64,000 bases of DNA from Mycolicibacterium frederiksbergense (GTDB taxonomy: Bacteria > Actinomycetota > Actinomycetes > Mycobacteriales > Mycobacteriaceae): NCBI RefSeq assembly GCF_012223425.1, contig NZ_CP038797.1, positions 277,438-341,437 on the forward strand. Direction: 5' to 3'. Positions 17,753-25,250 of the stretch are shown piece by piece. A model generated the notes under the pieces. That model worked only from the letters and a program-made list of their open reading frames with translations. It was not told the DNA's origin and searched no databases. Both the position numbers and the translations under genes were made by a program. Each line of letters starts with the position of its first letter. Positions within the stretch are counted from its first letter, which is position 1.

Positions 17753-18714
17753 TTCGGTTCATCGCCGAACACAAGGACCAGCAGGTGGCCGGCCCCGACG
17801 GCGGGGCCGGACTGCGCTGGGGTGTCGAGCCCATGTGCGCCGTGCTCTCCGAGCACGGCATGCCGATCAGCCCGTCGACGTTCTACGAGTGGATCGCCAA
17901 GACACCGACACGGCGCCAGGTCCGCGACGCCGAGTTGGTCGAGATCATCACCGCGGCAAGGGAAGACCGCAAGACCGGGAAGTTCGTGCAGACGTTGGGA
18001 TCGCGCAAACTCTGGATCTGGTTGCGTGGTCGAGGTCACGATGCGGCGCGCTGCACCGTGGAGCGGGTGATGCGTGAAAACGGTTGGGAGGGTGCGCGTT
18101 ACGGATCTAAGCACCGTACGACCGTCGCCGACGACACCCACGTCCGATACCCCGACCTCGTCGACCGCCGGTTCTACGCGGCTGCACCGAATCGGTTGTG
18201 GGTAGCCGACTTCACCTACGTCTCGACCTGGACGGGGTTCGTCTACGTCGCGTTCGTCATCGACGCCTACAGCCGTCGGATCCTCGGGTGGCGGGCCGCC
18301 CGGACGATGACCACCGACCTGGTCCTCGACGCCGTCGAGCACGCCTTCTTCACCCGCGCACAGGACGGAACCACCAGCCTGCACGGGCTGATCGCCCACA
18401 GCGACGCGGGCAGCCAGTACACCTCGGTGGCCTTCACCCAGCGGCTCATCGACGAAGGCGTCGATCCCTCGGTCGGCTCGGTCGGCGACGCGCTGGACAA
18501 CGCCTTGGCCGAGACCACCGTCGGGTCCTTCAAGAACGAGGTCATCCGGCGCCAAGGCCCCTGGCGTGACGTCAACCAGGTCGAGTTGGCGACCGCCGAG
18601 TGGGTGATGTGGTTCAACACCGAACGCCCGCACGAGTACCTCGACGACTTCACCCCCGAGGCCGTCGAGAAGCTCCACTACGATCACAGACGCATCCCAC
18701 CGAAGGCGGGATGA
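17749..18714 (+). CDS. IS3-family transposase OrfB (copy 2)
   Basis: 321 residues, identical to the product at 4365-5330 with the complete DDE core. The GTG start overlaps the orfA stop. The identity implies recent duplication and makes inversion or deletion between the copies by homologous recombination possible. Confidence 0.93.
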   Translation: MIRFIAEHKDQQVAGPDGGAGLRWGVEPMCAVLSEHGMPISPSTFYEWIAKTPTRRQVRDAELVEIITAAREDRKTGKFVQTLGSRKLWIWLRGRGHDAARCTVERVMRENGWEGARYGSKHRTTVADDTHVRYPDLVDRRFYAAAPNRLWVADFTYVSTWTGFVYVAFVIDAYSRRILGWRAARTMTTDLVLDAVEHAFFTRAQDGTTSLHGLIAHSDAGSQYTSVAFTQRLIDEGVDPSVGSVGDALDNALAETTVGSFKNEVIRRQGPWRDVNQVELATAEWVMWFNTERPHEYLDDFTPEAVEKLHYDHRRIPPKAG

Positions 18715-18753
18715 ATCAACGAATGCAGTCTCCGGACTCGCCGGGACGGGTCA

Positions 18754-19253
18754 CGGTGCTCCGGCCGTGGGCCGCGGCTCTGACCGAGACAGAGGCACAC
18801 CTGCTCGATGATTCAGACTTCACCGAAGGATGCGCGGTGCTGCTCGTCACCGCCGTTACCCGGACCGCCGGTCGGCTTGCCCAGCTTGTCGCCGCATCGT
18901 TTACCACCGACGAGGTAGCCCGCGGCCTTGGCGCAAGTACAACGCAGGTTCATCGCAAGCGGCGCACTGGCGAGCTTTGGGCTGTCCCTCGCGGGCACAC
19001 ATGGGGATTTCCGGTGGTGCAGTTCGACGTGGACATGAACGGTGTTCCGCGTCGGCAAGTACACGGGCTGAGTCGGGTGTTCGCAACGCTGCCCCGGGAT
19101 CTTCATCCGGTCGCCGTAGCGGAGTTTTTACACACGCCGCAGCTAAGCCTGTTCACCGACCACGCGGTCGCAGCTGTGGAGTGGCTGCGCGGCGGAGGCC
19201 CGGTTGAACACGTTATCGCTGCGGCCGCAGGCTACGACTGGCACTCCGCATGA
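18754..19253 (+). pseudogene. Excisionase-like HTH protein, 5' end removed by IS insertion
   Basis: The frame continues from the IS end through about 166 residues. It has an excisionase-like HTH (SFTTDEVARGLGASTTQVHRKRRTGELWAVPRG) and a C-terminal helical domain (LSRVFATLPRDLHPVAVAEFLHTPQLSL, then AVEWLRGGGPVEHVIAAAAG) resembling the toxin-binding part of mycobacterial Xre-type antitoxins. The related intact gene at 20995-21504 indicates roughly 20-30 N-terminal residues are missing. An in-frame ATG at 18711 lies inside the IS end and could still produce a protein with a short replaced N-terminus (MNQRMQSPD). Confidence 0.6.
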
Positions 19254-19432
19254 CCGCGGACGATTCCAGCGATATGAGGCGAATGACTGAACTCTATGTC
19301 GTGGTGCCTGCGGCGCCCGATGAAGCCTGCGGCCGGATTCCTGACAGCCTGACGGTGAACGATCCCGAACGCGCTCTGTTGGAGCGTGCCCTCCGCGAAG
19401 CCGGCCTGATATGTAGGGAAGTTTGTCAATAG
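19250..19432 (+). CDS. Small hypothetical protein coupled to the HTH gene
   Basis: 60 residues (MTADDSSDMRRMTELYVVVP...). The ATG overlaps the HTH stop as ATGA and a strong hairpin follows directly, so it is the last cistron of that operon. MTELYVVVPAAP resembles the opening of RES-domain toxins, but the protein ends before any RES motif, so it may be a truncated toxin or an unrelated small protein. Confidence 0.4.
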   Translation: MTADDSSDMRRMTELYVVVPAAPDEACGRIPDSLTVNDPERALLERALREAGLICREVCQ

Positions 19433-19439
19433 GCAGGGT

Positions 19440-19476
19440 GAGGCGCCGCCGGGAAAGTTATCCCCGGCGGCGCCTC
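19440..19476 (+). terminator. Strong GC hairpin after the HTH operon
   Basis: A perfect 14-bp stem (GAGGCGCCGCCGGG and its complement at 19463-19476) around a 9-base loop lies 8 bp after the small ORF. There is no long T tract, as is common for mycobacterial terminators. Confidence 0.65.
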
Positions 19477-19489
19477 GTTGCTTCCTGGG

Positions 19490-20980
19490 TCCGTGTGGTG
19501 AGCGTGTCGGTTGGCGACGCGCGGTCAGACTGATATGCGCGGATTGGTTACCGCAGGACGGTGTTTCGGCTGGATCGTATCCGCGTGTCTAGAATCGAGC
19601 GTCGGCCCCCTTTCAGGGGTCTGCTCATAGGCCGGTCGCGGGTCGATCCACGCGCTGCCACCACCGTGACCAAGGAAGCAGCTTGGGTGGCGGTTAGTCG
19701 TCCATGACCGCCAGCGACCAGCACCAGCCGGCCAGTTCGCGGGCGACCGCAACATTGGCCACCGTGGACCGCTTGCGGCGGGCCAGAAAGCCCACCCACC
19801 GGTGATGCAAGCGTCGGTTGCCCTCGTCACCACGGGCACGGGCGGCGACCGGGGCCAGGTCCCACCGTGACCGCATCACCGGTCCGACACGATAGCGAGG
19901 TCGGTGATGCCAGGCTGCTTCGACGAGCAGGCGGCGTACGTGGGTGTTGCCGGTCTTGGTGATCGGTCCCTGCACCCGTGCCGAACCCGACGAGTGTTCC
20001 GAGGGCACCAGTCCGACGAAGGAGCCGATCGTGTTGCCGGTGAATCTGTTCCAGTCGCCGATCTCAACCGCCAGTGCGAAGCCGGTCAAGGTGCTTACGC
20101 CGCGAAGACACGACACCCGACGCACGATGGGGGTGAACTCGCTGTCGGCGGCGACTTCGTGGATCGCTGCGTCCAAGCGGTCGCGTCGGGCCTGCAGCAT
20201 CAGTACATGCTCGTAATCGGCGTCGAAGGCCATCCGTGTGGCTGGCATCTGCAACCGGGTCACAGCATCAGTGCGCAGCCAGCGATCATGGGTACCCGTC
20301 CAGGCGTGGCCGCCGTAGTAGACGATGCCGTGGCGCAGCAGCAGCTTGGACAGTCGATGACGGGCCCGCATCAGATCACCGCGGCAGTCTTCGCGAGCGC
20401 CCACCAGATCGCGGCATGCTTCCTGGTTCAGGCTCGGGATCGCCACCGAGGTGACCTCGTCTAAGCGCAGCAGCCGGGCCAAGTGCAAGGCGTCGCGAGC
20501 ATCGGTCTTCACCCGATCTCCGGCGGGTTTCTGCAGCTTCGATGGTGCGAGCACCTCGCACCGAATTCCTGCACTGGTCAGTGCGCGATACAGTCCAAAA
20601 CCCGTGGGGCCGGCCTCGTAGGCAACCGCCACCGGACCAGGCATCTGTTTGATCCAGTCCTGGATGTGCTCGTAAGACGGCGTCAACCGGGTCTGGGTCA
20701 CCTGACCGGTCATCCCATCGATTGCTGCCGCCGCGACCGAACGTGCGTGCACGTCCAGCCCAATACTCGTACGCTCAGTGAACACCGGGGCCTCCCACCA
20801 CTGTTGGATAGACCGGGCGGGCCCACTACCCACCCGGTAACCCACGAACATGGGTGAGCGAGGCCCCGGCCCGCAACCCCCGACAACAGCCGACGGTCAC
20901 CTCATACCGTCTAGCGATTCTGGCGGTGGACTCTCACATCCCCCCATCGGCATCCGTCGACGATCGCCCGCCTTCACGGG
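19490..20980 (-). mobile_element. IS110-family element (ends approximate)
   Basis: One transposase gene on the minus strand with non-coding flanks on each side. IS110 elements lack conspicuous inverted repeats and usually make no target duplication, so the boundaries could not be fixed. The non-coding part upstream of the transposase (20786 to about 20980) is where the bridge RNA of an IS110-group element would be encoded. Confidence 0.7.
19694..20785 (-). CDS. IS110-family transposase/recombinase (DEDD type)
   Basis: 363 residues from a GTG at 20785 preceded by GGGAGG. The N-terminal RuvC-like DEDD domain includes IGLDVHARSVAAAAIDG, YEAGPTGFGLYRAL, APSKLQKPAGDRVKTDARDALHLARLL. The C-terminal transposase_20 domain includes LRGVSTLTGFALAVEIGDW and FTGNTIGSFVGLVPSEHSSG with the serine used in recombination. 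An in-frame start at 20851 would add a non-conserved N-terminus. The frame is intact. Confidence 0.92.
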   Translation of the reverse strand: MFTERTSIGLDVHARSVAAAAIDGMTGQVTQTRLTPSYEHIQDWIKQMPGPVAVAYEAGPTGFGLYRALTSAGIRCEVLAPSKLQKPAGDRVKTDARDALHLARLLRLDEVTSVAIPSLNQEACRDLVGAREDCRGDLMRARHRLSKLLLRHGIVYYGGHAWTGTHDRWLRTDAVTRLQMPATRMAFDADYEHVLMLQARRDRLDAAIHEVAADSEFTPIVRRVSCLRGVSTLTGFALAVEIGDWNRFTGNTIGSFVGLVPSEHSSGSARVQGPITKTGNTHVRRLLVEAAWHHRPRYRVGPVMRSRWDLAPVAARARGDEGNRRLHHRWVGFLARRKRSTVANVAVARELAGWCWSLAVMDD

Positions 20981-20994
20981 AGGTGATAACTGCG

Positions 20995-21504
20995 GTGGTC
21001 AACGCTGCCACCGAAGACGAGCTAAACAGGCTGTGGCCCGCGGTGGCAGACTTGAACGACGACGATTTGGACTCGACGTTCTGGGGGCTGGCGCCGGACT
21101 CTGCCACAGTCGCCCATGCTGCATTCTCAGACCTGCAGGATCAGTTCGCGGGGCGCCGCGTTCTCTCGGACGCAAGCATCAGTCGGGAAGAAGCCGCCCG
21201 GTTACTTGACGTGGCGCCCCAAACGATTACCGCCAAGCTGGGCGCACACAAACTGGTGGGCATCAAGGTCGGGCGGGAATGGCGACTGCCACTGTGGCAG
21301 TTCGATCCCGACTCCCCTTCCTGCGTTCTGCCCGAACTCGACGTGCTGCAATCGGTATTTCCCGGCGGAGTCGTCAGCCTGTCGGTCTGGATGCAGCGTG
21401 AACAGCCTGAGTTTGGTGGGCGTCGGCCTCGGGATGAGATGGCGCTGTGCGGCGCCGCCGCCGTGATCGCTTTCGCACAGTCACTGACCGCCGCCGCGCG
21501 CTGA
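20995..21504 (+). CDS. Excisionase-like HTH protein, homologue of the truncated gene at 18754
   Basis: 169 residues from a GTG at 20995 with GGAGGT ten bases upstream. The layout matches the truncated gene: N-terminal helices, HTH (SISREEAARLLDVAPQTITAKLGAHKLVGIKVGREWRLPLWQFD), then a C-terminal domain (LDVLQSVFPGGVVSLSVWMQREQPEF, AAAVIAFAQSL). Proteins of this build occur in mycobacteria as DNA-binding antitoxin-like partners, but no toxin gene follows it here. An earlier in-frame GTG at 20854 lies close to the IS110 element. Confidence 0.6.
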   Translation: MVNAATEDELNRLWPAVADLNDDDLDSTFWGLAPDSATVAHAAFSDLQDQFAGRRVLSDASISREEAARLLDVAPQTITAKLGAHKLVGIKVGREWRLPLWQFDPDSPSCVLPELDVLQSVFPGGVVSLSVWMQREQPEFGGRRPRDEMALCGAAAVIAFAQSLTAAAR

Positions 21505-21787
21505 ACCAACTCGACCCGTCCACCCGCCGGCGGCGTGGGGATCCCATGCAGGCCGCGTGCATGTCAACACACTGGTCGTGTGGCCGCGCCTTAAACGCCG
21601 CACCAGAAGAACGAAAGGTTCCTACTGAAGTTCTCTGCAGAGCAACATATTTGGATTCGGCGACGATCAGAGTCACTACGAAGGCGCGGCGACCGGTTGG
21701 TGCTGGCAGCACGAAGGCGCAGCAACCGCAGCCTACCGAGCGTGTCGGTCTGACGACCCCAAGGTCAGCTACATAACTTGTCATCCA

Positions 21788-21805
21788 GATGGCAACGTTG
21801 CCATC
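21788..21805. repeat. 18-bp perfect palindrome with an extra half-site
   Basis: GATGGCAACGTTGCCATC is identical to its reverse complement. Two bases later TTGCCATC (21808-21815) repeats the right arm, and TTGCCA recurs at 21829. A promoter-like TTGACA lies about 70 bp downstream. This looks like an operator for a dimeric regulator. Confidence 0.6.
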
Positions 21806-22049
21806 GGTTGCCATCTCAAATGACAAATTGCCAACCACTTTGACAATCGACAATCAGATTTGCTGCTACCCCCTTGACAGGGGGCTTACGCTGGCTGTGC
21901 AGCGGAGCGATAAGGCCAGCGTAAATCACCGATGGGACCGTTGCTGGCGCTATTTTCGCAGGTCAACCGTGTGAATGTGACCTCACAAGCCGCGCCAATA
22001 GCGTCTACGCAGGTCGTGCACATGAATTGTGCGTACCCGCTCACGGGCC

Positions 22050-22183
22050 GCGCACATCTCACGTGACCAGCTATCGGCGGACGCGCGCACGTTCCGCGCA
22101 CATGCCGCGCGCGCCGCGGCGCACATCCGCCGTTCATCGCCGCGCACGTTGCGCGCACGTTCCGGACAGTGTGCTGCGCACGT
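22050..22183 (+). repeat. Iteron-like array of seven GCGCACRT repeats
   Basis: GCGCAC followed by AT or GT occurs at 22050, 22085, 22096, 22119, 22142, 22153 and 22176, all in the same orientation. Start-to-start distances are 35, 11, 23, 23, 11 and 23 bp, close to one, two or three helical turns, so bound proteins would sit on one face of the DNA. The array ends about 260 bp before the sigma-like gene. It could be a replication iteron set or a regulator array. Confidence 0.65.
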
Positions 22184-22440
22184 GAGATCTGGCCGAAATT
22201 TTTTCCGTCGCGTGAGAACTCAGATCGCCAATCGCGCACCCCTCAGGCAAGCGATGCACGCAGGTCCAGCGCGTGTGACGACTCAGACTGTGATGCAGGT
22301 CATAGTCGTGAGGATTGGATGGTTGAGGGTTTCACACCCCTTCTCACGTAGTAGCTGACGGGTAGCTCACAACCCATTCAGAAGCTGTGGTCATCAGCTG
22401 CGCCGCACCGGCGCCCCACGACTCCTCCAGGAGACCGGCG

Positions 22441-23259
22441 ATGACCATCGAACCTTCCAACCTCCCCCGGCCGGCCGCTGCGCTGCGCGAGCACGCGCTC
22501 CGCACGGCCGCTCAGCCCTCGCACCGTGTTCAGGTGTCGGCATGGATGCGCGCCGCGAACGTGACATCCGTTGAGCAACTCTTCGACGCGATCGGGGGCC
22601 GCGACGCCATCTCGACCTCCGTGCTGTTGGCCGATCACCGGCGCGGGGTGGCCCTGGCGTCGACCGTGCTCCTGGGCGCCAAGGCAGTGATGTTGTCCTC
22701 GGTCGCGCGGCACGCCCCGGGCGATTCGCGGGATGCGCAGTACGTAGTCACCGACGAGCGCTTCCAGGCCACGGTGGATGCGTTCCTGTCGCGCGCTCTG
22801 CCGGCGGTGAAGCCGAACCATAGACACGCCGATGCGCAGCTCTACTGGATCACGCTGCGGACGATTACCAAGCTCCATGAGGCGCCGCTGTATACAGCGG
22901 AGCCGTCGTTCGATGATGTCGCCGGCGAGGACGTGTGCGCTGAATCCGACGACTACTTGACGGGTGCCGTACTGCTGGATTGGGCACTGTCTCGCGGCGT
23001 TATTGCCGAGCAGGATCACCGGGCGTTGAAGATCCGCTTCGGTGGTGACACCGCTGTGCCCGTGCGCGAAGTTGCGGCCATCTTGGGTGTCAGCGAGGAC
23101 AAGGTGGAGTCGCGGCTGCGGCGCGCCGTGAAGCGGATTCGCGATGCAGTGACGGCCGACCGTGCCGACCTGGAGCGTGCATGCATCGACGCCCGGTGGG
23201 CCTCTGGCGATCGCCGCGGTCTCGCCGGTGCGATCGCTGAGAATGGTGCAGCCGCGTGA
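22441..23259 (+). CDS. Sigma-70-like factor on a plasmid
   Basis: 272 residues from an ATG at 22441 with AGGAGA upstream. The C-terminal part matches sigma region 4: DHRALKIRFGGDTAVPVREV then AAILGVSEDKVESRLRRAVKRIRDAV. The N-terminal half is helical and could correspond to region 2 (DERFQATVDAFLSRALPAV, ADAQLYWITLRTITKL), but the canonical region 2 motifs are not obvious. Its stop overlaps the next gene (GTGA), which encodes a single-pass membrane protein, an arrangement typical of sigma/anti-sigma pairs. A start at 22387 lacks a ribosome site. Confidence 0.65.
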   Translation: MTIEPSNLPRPAAALREHALRTAAQPSHRVQVSAWMRAANVTSVEQLFDAIGGRDAISTSVLLADHRRGVALASTVLLGAKAVMLSSVARHAPGDSRDAQYVVTDERFQATVDAFLSRALPAVKPNHRHADAQLYWITLRTITKLHEAPLYTAEPSFDDVAGEDVCAESDDYLTGAVLLDWALSRGVIAEQDHRALKIRFGGDTAVPVREVAAILGVSEDKVESRLRRAVKRIRDAVTADRADLERACIDARWASGDRRGLAGAIAENGAAA

Positions 23260-24497
23260 GCCAGTTCCCTCCCTCTGACGGGCTAAAATTTACCGAGGCT
23301 GGTAATGCCCTCGACTCGGAGTGGCGCGCAGCGCCGCACGCGGAAAGTGATGTCGACATGTCCGATCTGTATCACCGTCACGCAGATGAGATCGCTGACG
23401 ACTTGCTCGCCGACCCGGAGCTGTTTGAGCCCGTGAGTGAGGACTTCGCGGTGAACTCCGACGAGGGCTACGGCGCATGGATGCCCAGTGGCGACGACGG
23501 AGATGGCAACGAGTTCGACGCGGACTACGACGCGGCCTACGACGTCGACGAGCACCGCGGCCGGACCCTGACCGACGACGAGCGCTCCGACCTCAATGAG
23601 ATCGACCGCGTCCTTTCCGGCCCTGCCAATCACAGCCTGCTGGCCGGCACCGGGCGCGGCGCTTATGTCCACCGCGACGACGACGACCTGGCCCCCGATG
23701 TTGATGTTCCCGGCGCCGATTTGGGTGCGCTCGGTGCGGACTTGGACAAGCCGTGGTGGCGATTGGGGTGGGTCGACATGAGTCGACGGCCGCACCGATT
23801 GGCCGCCATCGGCGTCGCGGTCGTCGTCGTTCTTGTCGTCGTCGCGTTGGTGTTGCCCTCCGGTGAAGACAAAGACCCATCGAGCACTGCGGCCTCGACT
23901 CCGGCGTACACGGTGCCGACAGTGGTGCAATCTCAGCCACCTTCGGCGCCCCCGGGGAACCCCGCGGCGGCAGCGGACGGGCCCATCGGCGTCAAGCGTG
24001 CCGACAGCCGGTGCACAGCGGGATCGACAGATCCGATGCAAGCCTTCGACAACGACGTCAACACTGCGTGGATGTGCCTTCCGGCCTACGGCGTTCCGGG
24101 CACGGTGCTGCGCGTGGAATTCGACAACTGGTACGTCGTCACCGGCATGTCGATCGTCCCAGGGTGGAACCGCGTGAACCCCGATGGATCCGACGAATGG
24201 CTCAAGCACCAGACGGTCGCGGTCGTGGAGTACCAGTTCAACGATCCCGAAGAAACACGGCTGACACAGCAGACGAACAACGCCCGCGACGAAGTCGTAA
24301 CGCCCGTGCAGCCGCCGGTCCTCGCCTCCGCCATGACGATCACCATCACCGAATTCGGTACGCCGACCGGACCGGTCGCCGACACGACGACCATTCCGGG
24401 CCAAGGCGGTGTGATCGCCTCCGACACTCCCAAGACCGGCGACCTGAAGGACTTCGCGGTCTCCTCGATCAGCATCATCGGCCACCGCGCCGCATAG
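23256..24497 (+). CDS. Single-pass membrane protein with acidic cytoplasmic part and discoidin-like ectodomain
   Basis: 413 residues. Residues 1-170 are strongly acidic (DGDGNEFDADYDAAYDVDE). One membrane helix follows the basic MSRRPHRL (about 186-205, IGVAVVVVLVVVALVL), then a Pro/Ser/Thr linker and a C-terminal beta-rich domain (AFDNDVNTAWMCLPAYGVPG, VLRVEFDNWYVVTGMSIVPGW, SAMTITITEFGTP) that looks like a discoidin/F5-8C-type binding module. The orientation implies inside acidic, outside binding. Coupled by GTGA to the sigma-like gene, so an anti-sigma or signal-receptor role is inferred. No anti-sigma zinc motif (HxxxCxxC) is present. Confidence 0.6.
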   Translation: MSQFPPSDGLKFTEAGNALDSEWRAAPHAESDVDMSDLYHRHADEIADDLLADPELFEPVSEDFAVNSDEGYGAWMPSGDDGDGNEFDADYDAAYDVDEHRGRTLTDDERSDLNEIDRVLSGPANHSLLAGTGRGAYVHRDDDDLAPDVDVPGADLGALGADLDKPWWRLGWVDMSRRPHRLAAIGVAVVVVLVVVALVLPSGEDKDPSSTAASTPAYTVPTVVQSQPPSAPPGNPAAAADGPIGVKRADSRCTAGSTDPMQAFDNDVNTAWMCLPAYGVPGTVLRVEFDNWYVVTGMSIVPGWNRVNPDGSDEWLKHQTVAVVEYQFNDPEETRLTQQTNNARDEVVTPVQPPVLASAMTITITEFGTPTGPVADTTTIPGQGGVIASDTPKTGDLKDFAVSSISIIGHRAA

Positions 24498-24533
24498 TCG
24501 AAGGCGTCGGGCGGCCGGTTCTAGTGTTGTGGG

Positions 24534-25217
24534 ATGCGCCGCGCATATGTCGAATCTCATGAACCTTTTACCGAGGCTTTGCGGCTGGCTCTGCGTTGGG
24601 CCGGCGACACCGCCACAATCCATGCACCCGATACCGGCAGCATCAAAGAGAACCGCCTCGACCAGCTCGGCGTCCCGCTCACGTGTGCCTCACCGCGGTC
24701 GAAGTTTCACGGCCGCCCACAGGGAACCGTCGTGGGGACCTTCCTCAATCTGACGGAAGTCCTGGAGGTCGAGCGCGCCTCGGGCGTGGACGGTCTGGTG
24801 GTGGTCCAGGCACACGGCCCGTCACGCTTTCCCGGCGTCTCCCATCACGGACCGTGGGTGACAGCCTTCGGCGCTGAGCACCTCGGTGGTCAGGAGATCG
24901 CGGCAATCGCGGCGGCGGAACCGGCGCTGCGCGCGGCGATTCGTGGCCTCACCGGCTTGGCTGTGGGCAACCAGGGACTTCTCGACAACCGCGAGCGCTC
25001 TGAAGTGATCCACGCGCTGACCTTTCTGCGGAGCCGCGGCTTTGGACTAGATCCGGACGCGTTGATGGTGGAGGCGCTGCGCAACGAGTGGGGCGGCACC
25101 GGCGCCGAGGACCTGCGCAAGATCGCCATCGACCTGAACAAGGGAAAGCAGTTGCGCTTCGACAAGGGGCGGCTTCGGCCGGAGCGACTCGAGGAGTGGG
25201 CCGCCGCCGGCAACTGA
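24534..25217 (+). CDS. Hypothetical protein upstream of the multi-HTH gene
   Basis: 227 residues; not recognised. The N-terminal part is alpha/beta (AGDTATIHAPDTGSIKENRL, VDGLVVVQAHGPSRFPGVSHHGPWVTAFGAEHLGG) and the C-terminal part helical and charged (DNRERSEVIHALTFLRSRGF, EDLRKIAIDLNKGKQLRFDKG). It is followed within 35 bp by the 614-residue HTH protein in the same direction, so they probably form an operon and may act together. Confidence 0.55.
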   Translation: MRRAYVESHEPFTEALRLALRWAGDTATIHAPDTGSIKENRLDQLGVPLTCASPRSKFHGRPQGTVVGTFLNLTEVLEVERASGVDGLVVVQAHGPSRFPGVSHHGPWVTAFGAEHLGGQEIAAIAAAEPALRAAIRGLTGLAVGNQGLLDNRERSEVIHALTFLRSRGFGLDPDALMVEALRNEWGGTGAEDLRKIAIDLNKGKQLRFDKGRLRPERLEEWAAAGN

Positions 25218-25250
25218 GTGCGCGGGGCTGGGCTGGAAGAATTGAGGGCG

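Larger units (their letters stand above)
17378..18753 (+). mobile_element. IS3-family element, copy 2 (inverted relative to copy 1)
   Basis: 1376 bp, the same length and encoded proteins as 4326-5701 but on the opposite strand. Its flanks are CAG on the left and CGG on the right, so it lacks a matching 3-bp target duplication. It interrupts the 5' end of the HTH gene that follows. Confidence 0.92.
21505..22440. promoter_or_regulatory. Long non-coding region with palindrome, promoter and repeat array
   Basis: About 930 bp without a supported gene, ahead of the sigma-like gene. It holds the 18-bp palindrome at 21788, a -35-like TTGACA near 21876 inside CCCCCT-TGAC-AGGGGG, and the GCGCAC repeat array at 22050-22183, each listed separately. 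Confidence 0.55.

Noticed and set aside
4326..18753. True composite transposon with shared outer target duplication
   Set aside because: Outer flanks are CTC and CGG, and copy 1 has its own CTC/CTC pair, so movement as one unit is not shown.
22029..22358. Frame across the GCGCAC repeats as a protein
   Set aside because: The amino-acid composition is a by-product of the repeats; no start signal.
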